Assembly: GCA_018697195.1 (NCBI GenBank)
Contig: CM031878.1
Location: forward strand, 67,573,331 to 67,637,330
Length of the DNA stretch: 64,000 bases
Source of the DNA: Certhia americana
Lineage: Eukaryota; Chordata; Aves; Passeriformes; Certhiidae
Direction: 5' to 3'
Under the pieces are notes generated by a model. The model saw only the letters and a program-made list of their open reading frames with translations, was not told the origin of the DNA and did no database searches. Shown here piece by piece: positions 11,401 to 23,400 of this stretch (position 1 is its first letter; each line of letters opens with the position of its first letter). The position numbers and the translations under genes were made by a program.

Positions 11401-14400
11401 GTTTTGTTTTTTTTAATTATTCAAGTCTGATGTAACAGCTTAATTTTTTTCAAAACCACAATTAGTGCTGAAAAACTGTCATCCAAGTCTTGCAGTATTT
11501 GATGTATGTTTTTCTGGAATTGTTCTTCCAGAAACCAGAGGGGCAGCTTCAGGCAATGAGGCCAAACCTTTATGCTTATTCTGTGGTGATCAGGCCTCAT
11601 TTGTAAAGAAGTTTACAGTTTTTCAGATAAATATGTGTTGTTTCTGCCTGAGTTAAGGAACAGCTCTGATTGATAGATGACTATATGGTGGTATTGAACA
11701 TATGAATTGTATATAGATGCAGTATTTATCTTTTTAATTCAGTTTGGTATTGAATAGTTGGTAGACCTGGCACTTAAGTGTCTTTTCTCTCTTTTTTGCA
11801 CCCTGAATAAGTCATAAATCAGGAATTTTTTCTTTTCCCTTTCCCCTGTCACCTCTGGAAGCTAAAGTTAAAAATGTGAGCTGAAACTGTACACTTCCTT
11901 TTCAGTATGAATTGTGATTCTATTTTTGTCTTGCTTTGCGTTAGAAGATTAGGTAGGCTAGAACTAGGAGATATGACAATGTTTTCTCTTGAACAATGCA
12001 AGCAGGTTGAAAAATGAGAAAAACACACACTCCCATCCAAAGTAGACATGAATTAGTGTATTTTGCTTAATTTTCTTTTTTTTTTTTCTCCCCAGAAATG
12101 TGTCTGTAAAAGATTTCTGTTGTATGCTAGATTTGCCTATGTTCAGATAAATAGTTGTTAAAATAAATCCTACTGAAACTTCCATGGAAACTGCATAATG
12201 GGAATCTTATGGAGTTGAGTGAAGGTACATATGAGAGGGCTTTTTCTTTTTGAAGTGGATATATGAAACGGAAACTCTTGAGAAGACAAGAGAGCTAAAT
12301 GGCTTGTGTTCCTGTTCTAGTGTTAACTTAGTAAAATATCTTGTTATAGTGTCTCTTGTTTCAGAGCACAGGGAATTCTTCTGTGGTTGGTTTTTTTTTT
12401 TTTTTTTTTTTCTATGGAACTTGATAGCAGTCTGGTTTTGATTAGACAGGGAATACAGACAGTTAATAATAGATGGTATTTAGAGCAGAGAATTTACATA
12501 CTTGCTAATGACGTCTGCAGTGTCACAGTGATCTTGCTGATGTCCAAGTGGTAAGGCAGCGTGAAACTTGATCTAGTTATTATGTGAAATGTCTATTCAG
12601 TTGAGGAGAAAAACCTGACTTTCTCTGTCCTTAACAGTGTTGGAGGGGGTTCTGTTCAGTATTAACTCAAAAATTTAATTTGTGTTTTTAATAAAGATTT
12701 TGCAACATAAGCATATTAAACTATTCGCAGGTGAGTAAGTCTTGTGTTCCAAGACATAGATGTGGAATAGAACACATTAAGCATTTCTGCAGTTAATTAG
12801 CTTGATTTATAAAATTAGTTTCAGATTTTGAGGAAATCCTAAACAATTGGCTTCATTTCTCTTTTGGTGCCATCTGACATCAAGATTCCAGCTGTGCCTA
12901 CAAGTGTGTTTCATCCTAGAAATGCTTAGAGAAGCATGTGGTGTATGTGCAAGTGTGCCCATCCATATGGATGTTTTACACAGTTAATGTGCAGCTGTGT
13001 AACTCTGCCTCCCTTATGCCGTGTTTGACTCTGCTCTCGTGAGAACAGAATTAGCCCACTGCTTGAATAACCTGAGGAAGTTAAATCTCAGTCTGGTTCA
13101 TACCTATTCATATTGACAAACTGACCTTCTCTGACATGAAGGGTTTCACATCTCCACACCATCATTAATGCTTAGCTTCTCTCTGTATATGGTATAAGTA
13201 CATCTGCTGGCTGTAGATTAACTATACAAAAGACATAAAAAATCCTGCAGAATCAGCTTGCTTTATTTGCTTCAGATTTCAGCTTTAAGTTCAAGCTGTG
13301 TACTGTGTATAGGGAATTGTAGGAATACCAAATGGATACATTATGTCAATCTAGCATCTATTATAGCAGTTGTTAAGCAGCTTTCTGATCCTTTGTGATT
13401 AGAGTAGCTGTAGCTCATTTTCTGCCTGTTCTGATACTTTGGGAGTCTTAGGGATAGTCAATGTTTGGCTGTCTATTTGCATAGTAAGAATGATATGTGG
13501 TCTTTACAGTAGAGTAAATCACAACATTATTTTGAGAAATTGTTTCTGGGAGATGTGTTATCTTACATAAACAGTGCTGTGTGCCACATAGGTCTACAGC
13601 CGTGCTCTAGTGTTAAGGGAGGCAATTTGCTTCTGAGTGACCAGACTGTACGGACAACGCCTAAATCCTCAATTTGAGCACTATTGCTAGTTTTTCCAGT
13701 ATAGAGACCATTTTAATCTTCTGTGAAGAGGACAGCAGGAGAGTTTACAGTGGAAAGATATTTTCTTCAGTCCAGGTATGAATTAATTGAACTGTATATA
13801 GCAAGCTCAAAAGATAAAGCACTCCAGAATCTGATTACACATGCAAAAAAGGTTTGTTCAGAGTGGTATGGAATAGAAAAGATATCTAGTAGAATGACAG
13901 GATATGACTTCTGAAAGAAAACTTTAAGACTCTAGTCCTAGCAAAAGGTAGTTTGAGATTGCTGCTTCTCTAGTGCATGATACGCCAAGGGAAGTTAGTG
14001 CATAGGAGGAGACCTGTAACCTGCAGCATGCTGAGCAGTCCTTCCAAGCATTGATACATTCCTTCTTACCCTCGTAGTCATCTCTGCTTGAAGCATGTTG
14101 CTGGTATATCTTTTGGGATAATGCCTAGATAAATCTCTTCATCCTGCTCCATCTTCTTGCTTTTAAAAACCTGTCAGAGTCTGTCATCTTTTATTTGGGA
14201 TCCTTAAATGTTTGGAGTCTCTCCCTTTGACTTTAAGTTTCAGTAGAAGTAACCCAGTCCTTTACCTGCATAGACTCATGTAAGGGAGTAAAAATAGCTT
14301 AACTAACACTATGTCTTATTGTTAGGACTGTTCACACTACTTTGATACCTTTGTCAAATTGTCAGTCTGCCAACAGCTACGCAATAAATCCATCAGAACC

Positions 14401-17400
14401 AAAGGATACAGAATGTCATTGTTATTTGTGATGGATATTTTCTCATGGGTTGTACCATGCATGGTTGTGGACATTTGGGGAGAAATGATTTCCCAACTAC
14501 TTTGGTTGATCATTCACAGTAGTACAGCAGTATAACTGCTGTTGCAAAATTTATCTTTTTATGTATAACAGAAGAGAAACTGGACCAAGAGGGCTTCTGA
14601 GGTAACATGATGGTCTAATATGTATGTTCCTTCTGCAGAAGCAACTTTGCACCAATGCTGAGTCACACTAAACCCTTGGGAAATATGCTTTGACTCCAGT
14701 TTTGCAAACAATTGAAGATGTACCTAACATCGCTGATTATTCAACTGGTCATTTTTTCCTCCTGTGTAACTGATCTGCAATTTGTGGACTTGGGAAGTGG
14801 TTTGTCATCACCTATTGCAGCTTTGGTACTTCTAGAGCAGTTATCAGGCAGACCAAGTAACGGGTCTCCTGAGGGAGCTTTGTAGAAGGATTTGGGTGGT
14901 TGCAGGGAATTGAAGACAATTACCACCTTATAGTATTGGAGTTTTGGTCTCTGTTGTGTATGCCTGAGAAGTGCTTATGTCTGATTCAGTCCTGGGGTTG
15001 TCAAAGACAGCAGTTGTTCTTGAAGTTTACTTTTCAAACTGTGGCCTATTAGCACTTTTCTCTCACATTGTTTTTGTTCAGTGCTTCTTACTCAAAGTAT
15101 ATTTGAAGGGAACAGAGGAAAAGTTGCTATTTTGGGTAAATGTATTTAGTCTTTTTTCTCTTGAAAAATTTCCAGTAATGTGGTACAGTATAACTTCCAC
15201 AGGGAGTCTGATTTTTTCAGGTCCTATGAAAGTTGATGCCAAACAAGAGTTTGAAGTTCAGAGAATATTATGCAATACAAGGAACTTGCCACATCCGCCA
15301 CAAAATTTTGTTTTCCCAGAAACCACTCAGATCAGAAGAGGTGAAGTACTTGTGACTTTTAAGTTATTGATGAATAATGTGTTTCTGAACTAGGCTAGAA
15401 TGGAACTTAGTCCACTTCCTTGGTTTATGTATTGCATAGCACTTTCCCTTAAACACAACTAATGTTTATTTTAACTAGCTTAGATGCAATGTATGATCCC
15501 ACTCTTAAGTGCAGGACATGGCTTTGAAAATACTCCCTATTCTTTACTTTTAGCTATTATTTTAATGTAAATTTTGGTGGTAGTTTTTTGGGGTTTTTTT
15601 CAGTGGTCCAAATGTCACACAGTTCTTTTGCTTTGCCCTGGCATTTGCAAATCCAGTTCTTTTATGTGCACCTACTCCCAACAGTTGTAGTGAGAATCAC
15701 TCAGTTATTAAGTGCTCTTTGTCTCATTGTTTTTGTTGTTGTTGTTCCTGACTTTTGTTCTCTTTTTACAAAGCATTTACAAGTACTGGCTCACTCATGA
15801 GAGTGTGAGGAGTGCTTTCATTTACTTGTGATTTGATGAAGGGTAGGGAAGATTTTTCTGATACTTAGAAAACACCTACTAGTAACTTAGTTGTTTTGTG
15901 GAGCCATAATTATCAGAAATATAGACAAACCCTTCTGTAGTTTTTCATTATGTGAAGGAAGCATGAGGACATAGGGAGAAGGACAGACGTGGTGAAACTG
16001 TGTCAGCTGGTAGGAATACACCCTATTGCTGCTGTCAGTGTCTTGTGTTACATGGGCGAGTCTCCTCACAGCTGTGCTGCTGTTCTCAGCTGCAGAAGGC
16101 ATCCTGGAGAGGTGAGCAAGCTGGCACAAGTTAGCTCAGTGTTCTCACACACAGCTGTCAGCAGGATTAGCAGATCGGGATGCCTGAGCTCTCTGCTGTC
16201 AGAAAGCAGCTAGATGGAATGTGTTCAGACACTAGAGATTCAGGAGTAGTAGATGTTAATAGGGAAGACAGAAAGAATGGATATGGGAAAGAGAGTATGA
16301 ATGGTAAGTAAAAACGGCAGCAGCAAAGCATCTAACTATGCTGACAGGTGTAAGTGAGTGATAGAACCTATGTTACAGTTCTTTTTAAAAAATATTTGTA
16401 CTATAGAGGCGTGAGACAGGCCTCCTTGATCCATTGGTAGCATTACCATGTGAGAATAGCAATCTGACCAAGACAGTGATGGACACCAGTCAGGCTTCAT
16501 GCTCAAGCAACTAATTTGAATATATGTAGGCCTGTTCACTTGGGAGTTTCCATGCTAAGCTGCTTTTTTTGAACCTGGCAATTTTGCCTCACCATGAGTT
16601 CCTCATCCCACTCATTTCTGGTATTCTCTGGCCACTCTTGGATCCCAGGGATTTGGGTACTAGAAATATAGTAAGACTGAGAATAAGTCTTTTCAGGATC
16701 TGCAGACTTATGTTAGCATGGAGCACCTTGAGTTGATAGTCTGTTTGTCTATTTGCTTAAAATATCAAACAGCATAAAGCTGCTTATTGGGGGTTTTCAA
16801 GCAGTTTGGGTTCCACTTGAATCTCATGGATTGCCTATTTAATTGTCATTTATGTTGACAGAAATAAAAGCTGATGATGTGTGGTCAAGGCAGAGCTGAT
16901 CCAAGAGTGAAGTTATGGGGAAATAATAGGGCTTTTTCCTTACTGGCTTCGTGTATAATTGAATGGATTACAGCGCTAAAAAAGTGTGACTGAAGGGGTA
17001 GAAATTCAGTGCCCCTGTGGTGGGTAGTGCTAAGGATGTTGAGGAAGGTTTAGAGATGGAAATAGCTGCTTTATGTAAATATAAGATGCCTTGAGAATCC
17101 TGGCATTTGTCCTGTGACATAAGCTCTAGTTTAGCTGTGAGGTAGGATAACACCTCATTAGACTTCAATTAAGGTGTTGTGAGGTGTATCTTCTGATCTT
17201 ACTCATCAGAGTGTAATAAAAGCAAAAGATCTTTTTGTGCCCTTCCTAAAAGAAGATTAAATTAGTTTGAGAACCTCTGTAAGCAAAACTTTTGTCTTAG
17301 TAAGAAAAAAACCTGTTCATAGTAAAGACAGTGTCACATGATGGCTGTGGTGTTGCTGTAAAATTGCAGAAATTAAACATTATAATGGAGATTTTCTGTA

Positions 17401-20400
17401 AAGGGGCTCAGTCAGACCAGGCATTAAATTAGTGGGTGACATTGTTTGACTCTTTAATTTTAAGAGCATCCTATGGTTTTTCTGAGGCTTCAGGCTTCTG
17501 CAGACAAGTGTATATGTATTTGCCATGTCATTTCAAAGTATTATCATTCTTCACACTATATTATTAATAACCGCTCTTTTTTTCTAAGTTTTCTGAGTTG
17601 TCATTTTGCTGGAAAATCATAGAAAGGGATGCCAGGGCAGTGCTCTAATGGCACATTGCTTAGCCTTCAGGCTCTTGGTCCATATCACATTTCTGAAGCA
17701 CTTGCATGTGCTGTGAAAAGATAATGCTGTGGTGGCAGTGCTGCTTTTGTAAAATAAAACCGGTTCCTTTTTGTACTTGGAGAGAAACCTTTATTGTGAA
17801 AATTCTGCGTGTGGTCTTTCACAGAAGAGGGAAGTGAGACGCAAAATAGGACCCATCTTCCACTTGCAGTATTGAGCCACAAATAATATGCTAAGCACCA
17901 AGTGCTGTCATGCAAGATGTTTTTCTCCTGGCTTGCCAATCAGATTAGTTTCCATTACTCATGTGAGTCTGAGTACTCAACACGCAATGCATTTTTCCTA
18001 AACGAGACATTCTCTTCAGAACAGAAGCTAGAGCTGCAAATTTTATGAGTGCTGAAATATCTATGGCAGTATTTCAATTTTCCGCTCTTCATTGCTGAAA
18101 TTCCAGCACTGGAGGTCAGATGTATAGTACTGTCGAGTCAGTAGACAAAGATTTTTTTTCAGGATCTCAACGGAAATATGCGGTACAATTTTGTTCTTCA
18201 ATATATGCTGTATTTTCAACATGTTGCAGTGGCATTCAACATTACTCTGAACCCTGTAATGCACACTTCTATTTATTTGTTTGTTTGTTTATTTATTTAT
18301 TTACTGATTTGATTTGATTTGTCACCCTGCAGTTCAGATGGAGAAAATGGAACTGATGAAAAAAGAAAGGCTGGAAAATCACCCACTGTGTCACTGCAGA
18401 CCCCTACCAGTGATATGGAATTTTTTGATGACCGGAAAAAAGTTGATGTTGCTAGGTAATGTCAGAAATACTTTCAGTTTTCTTCTAGTAAGATAATTGG
18501 AATGGCTGCAACCCACTTCAAAAGCTAGACTGAGCGTCAGTATTTATCAGCTATCCTAGTGGAGTGTTAGCTTGCACACTGTGCAAGTGAATTGGAGTCT
18601 AGGCACCTTCCTTGGTTACACCATTACCCACTGCAAGCAGTCCCAATAGAATTTTGGCTCTGAGCTGGCTTAGTTCCCCTCTTCTAGAAAATACATTGCA
18701 CTGTTTGGTGTGACTGCTAGTTACATTCTTTTTTTCATAATCAATTTGACAGGCAGTCAAACTGAGGTGCAGTGGCCTGTTTCCAGAACACTTTCATGGA
18801 ATATTGATTGTCCATGGTAAAACTATGACATAAGTTTTAATTTTGGAATCTGTCCTGTGTCTTGCATCAGATTTTTGTAATGTCCCCACAAAGACACTCA
18901 TTCTTCTTTTGTTGGAGAACTGGAATGCATTTTAAGTGCTTCTAAAAGAAGCTAAAATCCCACGTGGATGGCTTGAACCTTTGCATGCCTTTCACTTTGT
19001 CAACTCAACAGTCATTGCAAAACTCAGCGGTCAGCCTGACACTGTTGTTTTGATCACAAGGCAAATATTTTAAAAAGATCATTAATTTCATGAAGCATCT
19101 TTGAGTTAAAGGTATTTGGAGGAATATATTATGAACTTTTTTTTTTTCCTAAACATTGCAGTCTTACCTGACTACTTTTGGTGAAGGCTAAACGTAAGAT
19201 TTTTGTCAGGCTTACTATTTGTCTCAGTTTGGCTTGTACTTTACATAGGCACACCAATGCATGTATTCACGTATTTTAGAGTTCTCTTCTATGAGGGACT
19301 TCCTGAGATATGCAGCTAATTTCTCTGCTGTCTAAGTCGGTGTCTAAGTCAGATTGCTGTACAATCTCTTTCCAGCTGTGTCTCCATAAAACTCAGGTTT
19401 TCCCTTCCTCTCACTCACATATGGTGCAGTAATGGAAAATTCTGTAGCATCTTTATTTCCCTATGGTATCTTTAGCACAATACGTTTTCCAGGTCATTCA
19501 GTATGAGTCCTGTGATATGGAGATTTTTTCTGCTGTTCAGCTTGCATCTAAAGGCCTCTGAAAAAGAGCTACCTGATTTTTATAGTATGTTAATATGCAT
19601 TTGTTCTATGCCACGTAGCTCTGAGTGCTTACTGCTTTCTGATTTATGAAACTGTTATCCTGTTTTTCTGAACACTCCATGCCATTAATTCCTCCCGTAT
19701 AAAACAGGCAAAACTGATTTTCCCAGCCATCCACAGAGAATTTGAACAGTACTTGGTTTTTTTTAGAGTTGTTTGAGGCTTTGTTTGGTTTTCCAGTATA
19801 AATGGCTGGAACTATACAAGTATAGCTACCTACAAAACTGGCACTCAGAATTCCATTTAGTTTCATGTAGGGCTGCTGGTTGTCTTAATGATTTCATTAC
19901 ACTACACTACAGAGTTCATAGCCATCCTCTAACTTGTGCACCTTTCTTTGTTACACTTTTCACATGAGCTCACAGCTTGTTTTACAAGTTTGTAGCTTTC
20001 TGTACACTACCTTCCACCTCAACTACTAAGTTTTATATCATTTTATCTTGCATTAGTAAGAAATGTGCCTGCTTAGTATTAGTATTTCACATGTTGCCCA
20101 CACAAAGGTGAAGCTAGGCAATGTGATAATTCATTAAGCTGTAAAAATGTTTTGAACTTCTTCTATTTCCTTACCAACTGGTTGGTTATTTAGAATACCC
20201 CTTCTAAATTAAACTAAGACCTTCATCAGACTGTCAGTGTTAGCAGACTGACACAGTTTAAAATATACTCCTTTTTATCTCTGCATAATTTTTGATGAAT
20301 TAGATAAGTTATCTAAAGGATTAATATGTTCCACGGAAACGCACATCTTCTTGGTAACTTACCAAGACCAATGAACTTAGGCTGGGCTTACATCAAATGC

Positions 20401-23400
20401 TTTAAATCTTCAGGACCAAGAGCAGCACAGATAGTCCAGTCCTGACAATCAAGAGTGACTCCAAGATTGAAAGGAAAAAACGTGCCTCAAATCAGGTAAG
20501 GCAGAGACTCTACTTGTTAGCTGACATGGAATAAAAGTAAACATATAACTACCATGACAGGGCTTTTGTTTAGCAACACTATAGTTCATGGCTGTGAAAG
20601 GACACAGGTTCCTTTTTCATCAGTGTATTAGAGTCTGGGTAAAGCACAATATAGAATTAATAACCACATAGAGAAAAATTAGAATTTCTTCTAAAACAAG
20701 TGGGCAGAATGGGAAGGTGTGTGGAAGACAGGAAGTGGAGCAGGTCACTTGGTTGTCAGACTGTCTAATAAAGTGTGTGTGTTTCTGTTATGGGGCTTTT
20801 TGTTTTTTAGCTGAAGGCAAACGCACACTTTCATAAGCTGTTTCTAGATGTTCCCATTGATGAGCCACTGAAACAAAGTAAGTATTAATACCCATGTTAT
20901 TGTTGGCTGTGGATCCTACATGTTGTTACCCAACAAACGCGGTGATGTACAAAAGGAATAATTTTAGAAACTTCTGACTCCAGTTGCTTAGAGCTACAGG
21001 GCCTTGATCCACGTGCAATGGGCATTTTATTGTGCTCTTGGAAAACTTAAATCTGTGCATGTTTGGTATATTTGGAAATTGTAGCCCATTTTGCCATTCC
21101 TGGTGAGTAGCCTAATGCAGTATTTTTTGGTGCTGAATCTTCTTGATAAAGGCAGTACTTGAGACAGCACTGGTCAAGTGATTAGCTTGAGTTTTTGCTG
21201 TTGATGATGTTTTAATATTTAGACACACTAGTAAGAAAAAGGAATGTTTAAATATTTTACTATTATCTATAGTACTTATTAGAAGGGAATTCTACAAAGA
21301 CATGTATAGTTTCTTGAAAGGAATGCAGGGAAGTTGGTCCCTGAGTAAGAAATGGTTTGCCCAATGTCCATGAAGTAAAAGCATTATTACTTCACATGTG
21401 TGGTATCTCTATTGGACATCTAATTTATACAATGGCCGTAGACCTGGAAGTTTAAAGGTAAAACCTTACATTAAATTCCTCACGTTTAAGTAGTACAGTT
21501 ACCTTGAAGTTAGTAAAAAAGTTTATAGGAAGCTAGGTCGTATTCACTCAGAAAAGATTTTTGACACTGGAGGTCAGTTGCATGTTACTATTCATTTTAT
21601 TCACTTCAGTTGTTGTCCTTCAAATACTTTGAATCTAAACTTAGGCTGTGTCATCCTCTGAGCTTGTTAAACTTACTGAAAATTTCGAGATTTGTCAATG
21701 TTAATCAAAAGGTATAAACCTAAACATATCATAGCTTTGTAAAAAGAACAAAACAGAAGCCAAATTGGCTTGGCTTGGGTTGTAATTATGTTCAAGATTA
21801 TAGAATATCTATTTGTTTCAGGCTTTACCTGTGCTCTGCAGAAAGAAATTTTGTACCAAGGAAAGTTATTCCTTTCTGAAAACTGGATTTGCTTCCATTC
21901 CAAGGTTTTTGGTAAAGACACTAAGGTTAGTAAAATGTTTATATATAGAATGGTAGTACTAGTCTCAATAATTTGTTCATCATCAGAAGTTCAAATTATT
22001 GTGCAAGGCTAGAATAGTAATACTTCCAAGTTTTATTCAATACAATCACTATTTATGAGTGATGTATGAAATACAGTTTAGAATTGAGCACTTTTATTAT
22101 TAGAGACTGAACCTCTTGTTTAAGGACTTCATGTCTGACAGAAATAGATGGAAGGAAAGGATCTGACAAACAGCAGTGAGGGCATTGTCAAACCCGGGTA
22201 AACAAATAGCAAAAATGTTTCTCTTGGGATAAGTACTTAAAAGAGGAGGAGGAGGAGTAGGAGGAATGAAAGCTGGAAAGTATTAAGGGCTCCAAGACTG
22301 TAGTTGGGGCACTGAAGAGAAGGATCAAGCAGATTAGGGTAGTTAAACAGAAAGAACTAAAACTGATTTCTGACTTGAGTAGCAAAGCTAGCAGTTCTGT
22401 TTTGCACAAAGAGAGAACAGGATAAGAAAAACAAGTTGGCAAGGTTTTTACTTGTGAGCCCAGTATGCAGATCAGAAATGAGATGTGAACTGTTGGGAAG
22501 AACATAAATTAGTATTTCCTGGTAATCCACCTGAAGCTTAGTACCCCTGTGGTGAATGATATGCATACAGAAAAAACAAAGACTTGGATCTGTTGATTTG
22601 GAGCTTTTGGAGTGTGCTTTGTTTATGTAAACTGCTTTGGTTTTGACCTCTTCTGGAGAAACAGAACAATTTGCTTAAAGGATTTCTTTGGCTTCTTCCT
22701 TTCAGGTGCATCCTTGAACAAAGTTCCTGGTTAGATCCAGCGAACTGAATGCTGAAATCAGTTTAGGGGTTGGGATTATCTCATTTCTCTGCGGTCAACT
22801 GTTTTGACTGTTTTAACAACAGTTCATCTGTTGTTAAAGCGCTTTTTATAAAGTGTAATAGGTTTAAAGAAAGCTTAACATTATTGATAGCTCATTGTCC
22901 ATAGTAACCTTATGGGTTATCGTGTTTCACCACTTGGCCTATTGTTGATTTCTAGTTAATGGATTCTGTTAGTCCCAGACAGGACGTTAGTGTGGATGGT
23001 GTATACATTGGTGAAAGCTGTGTGACACAAGGAAAAAACAATTAGTTGAATACTGTCATTCAATATTACTACCAGCTATCATGGCAATTTATTAAATTTT
23101 AAGCTGCTGTACTAGCAATCTTCTGTTCACCATGAACAAATGTAACTACTTCAAACTGTGGAACAACTTTCTAATGTCAACTAAGTTAAATGTATAAAAA
23201 AATATGGTAGAACTTTACTGAGTAGAAAAACCTGCAAAAAAGGTACAGAATGATGATGATGTATTAGGAAATTATATTTGTCAACAGGGTTTTAAATTTC
23301 AGGAATATATATGTATACTGACGTATATGCTGAGAAGTGAAAACCTTTTACAAGATAGGGTAGAATAAACACTGTAAATGTAATTATAGTAATATTGCAA

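Larger units (their letters stand above)
5431..18332 (+). other. GRAMD2B: GRAMD2B intron 1 (12.9 kb)
   Basis: A long, AT-rich first intron with a GTGAGT donor and a CCCTGCAG acceptor. The first ~200 bp still belong to the CpG island and contain adjacent palindromes (see findings). Homopolymer runs occur at 7596-7614 (A19), 8707-8728 (T22) and 12391-12411 (T21). One exon-like open stretch lies at 15221-15340. I recognise no other gene or LINE fragment in it. It may hold alternative promoters, which this gene has in mammals. Confidence 0.85.

Noticed and set aside
18314..18496. Second open frame across GRAMD2B exon 2
   Set aside because: It is open through exon 2 but stops early in exon 3 after splicing and has no resemblance to known proteins. 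The GRAMD2B frame explains the exon.
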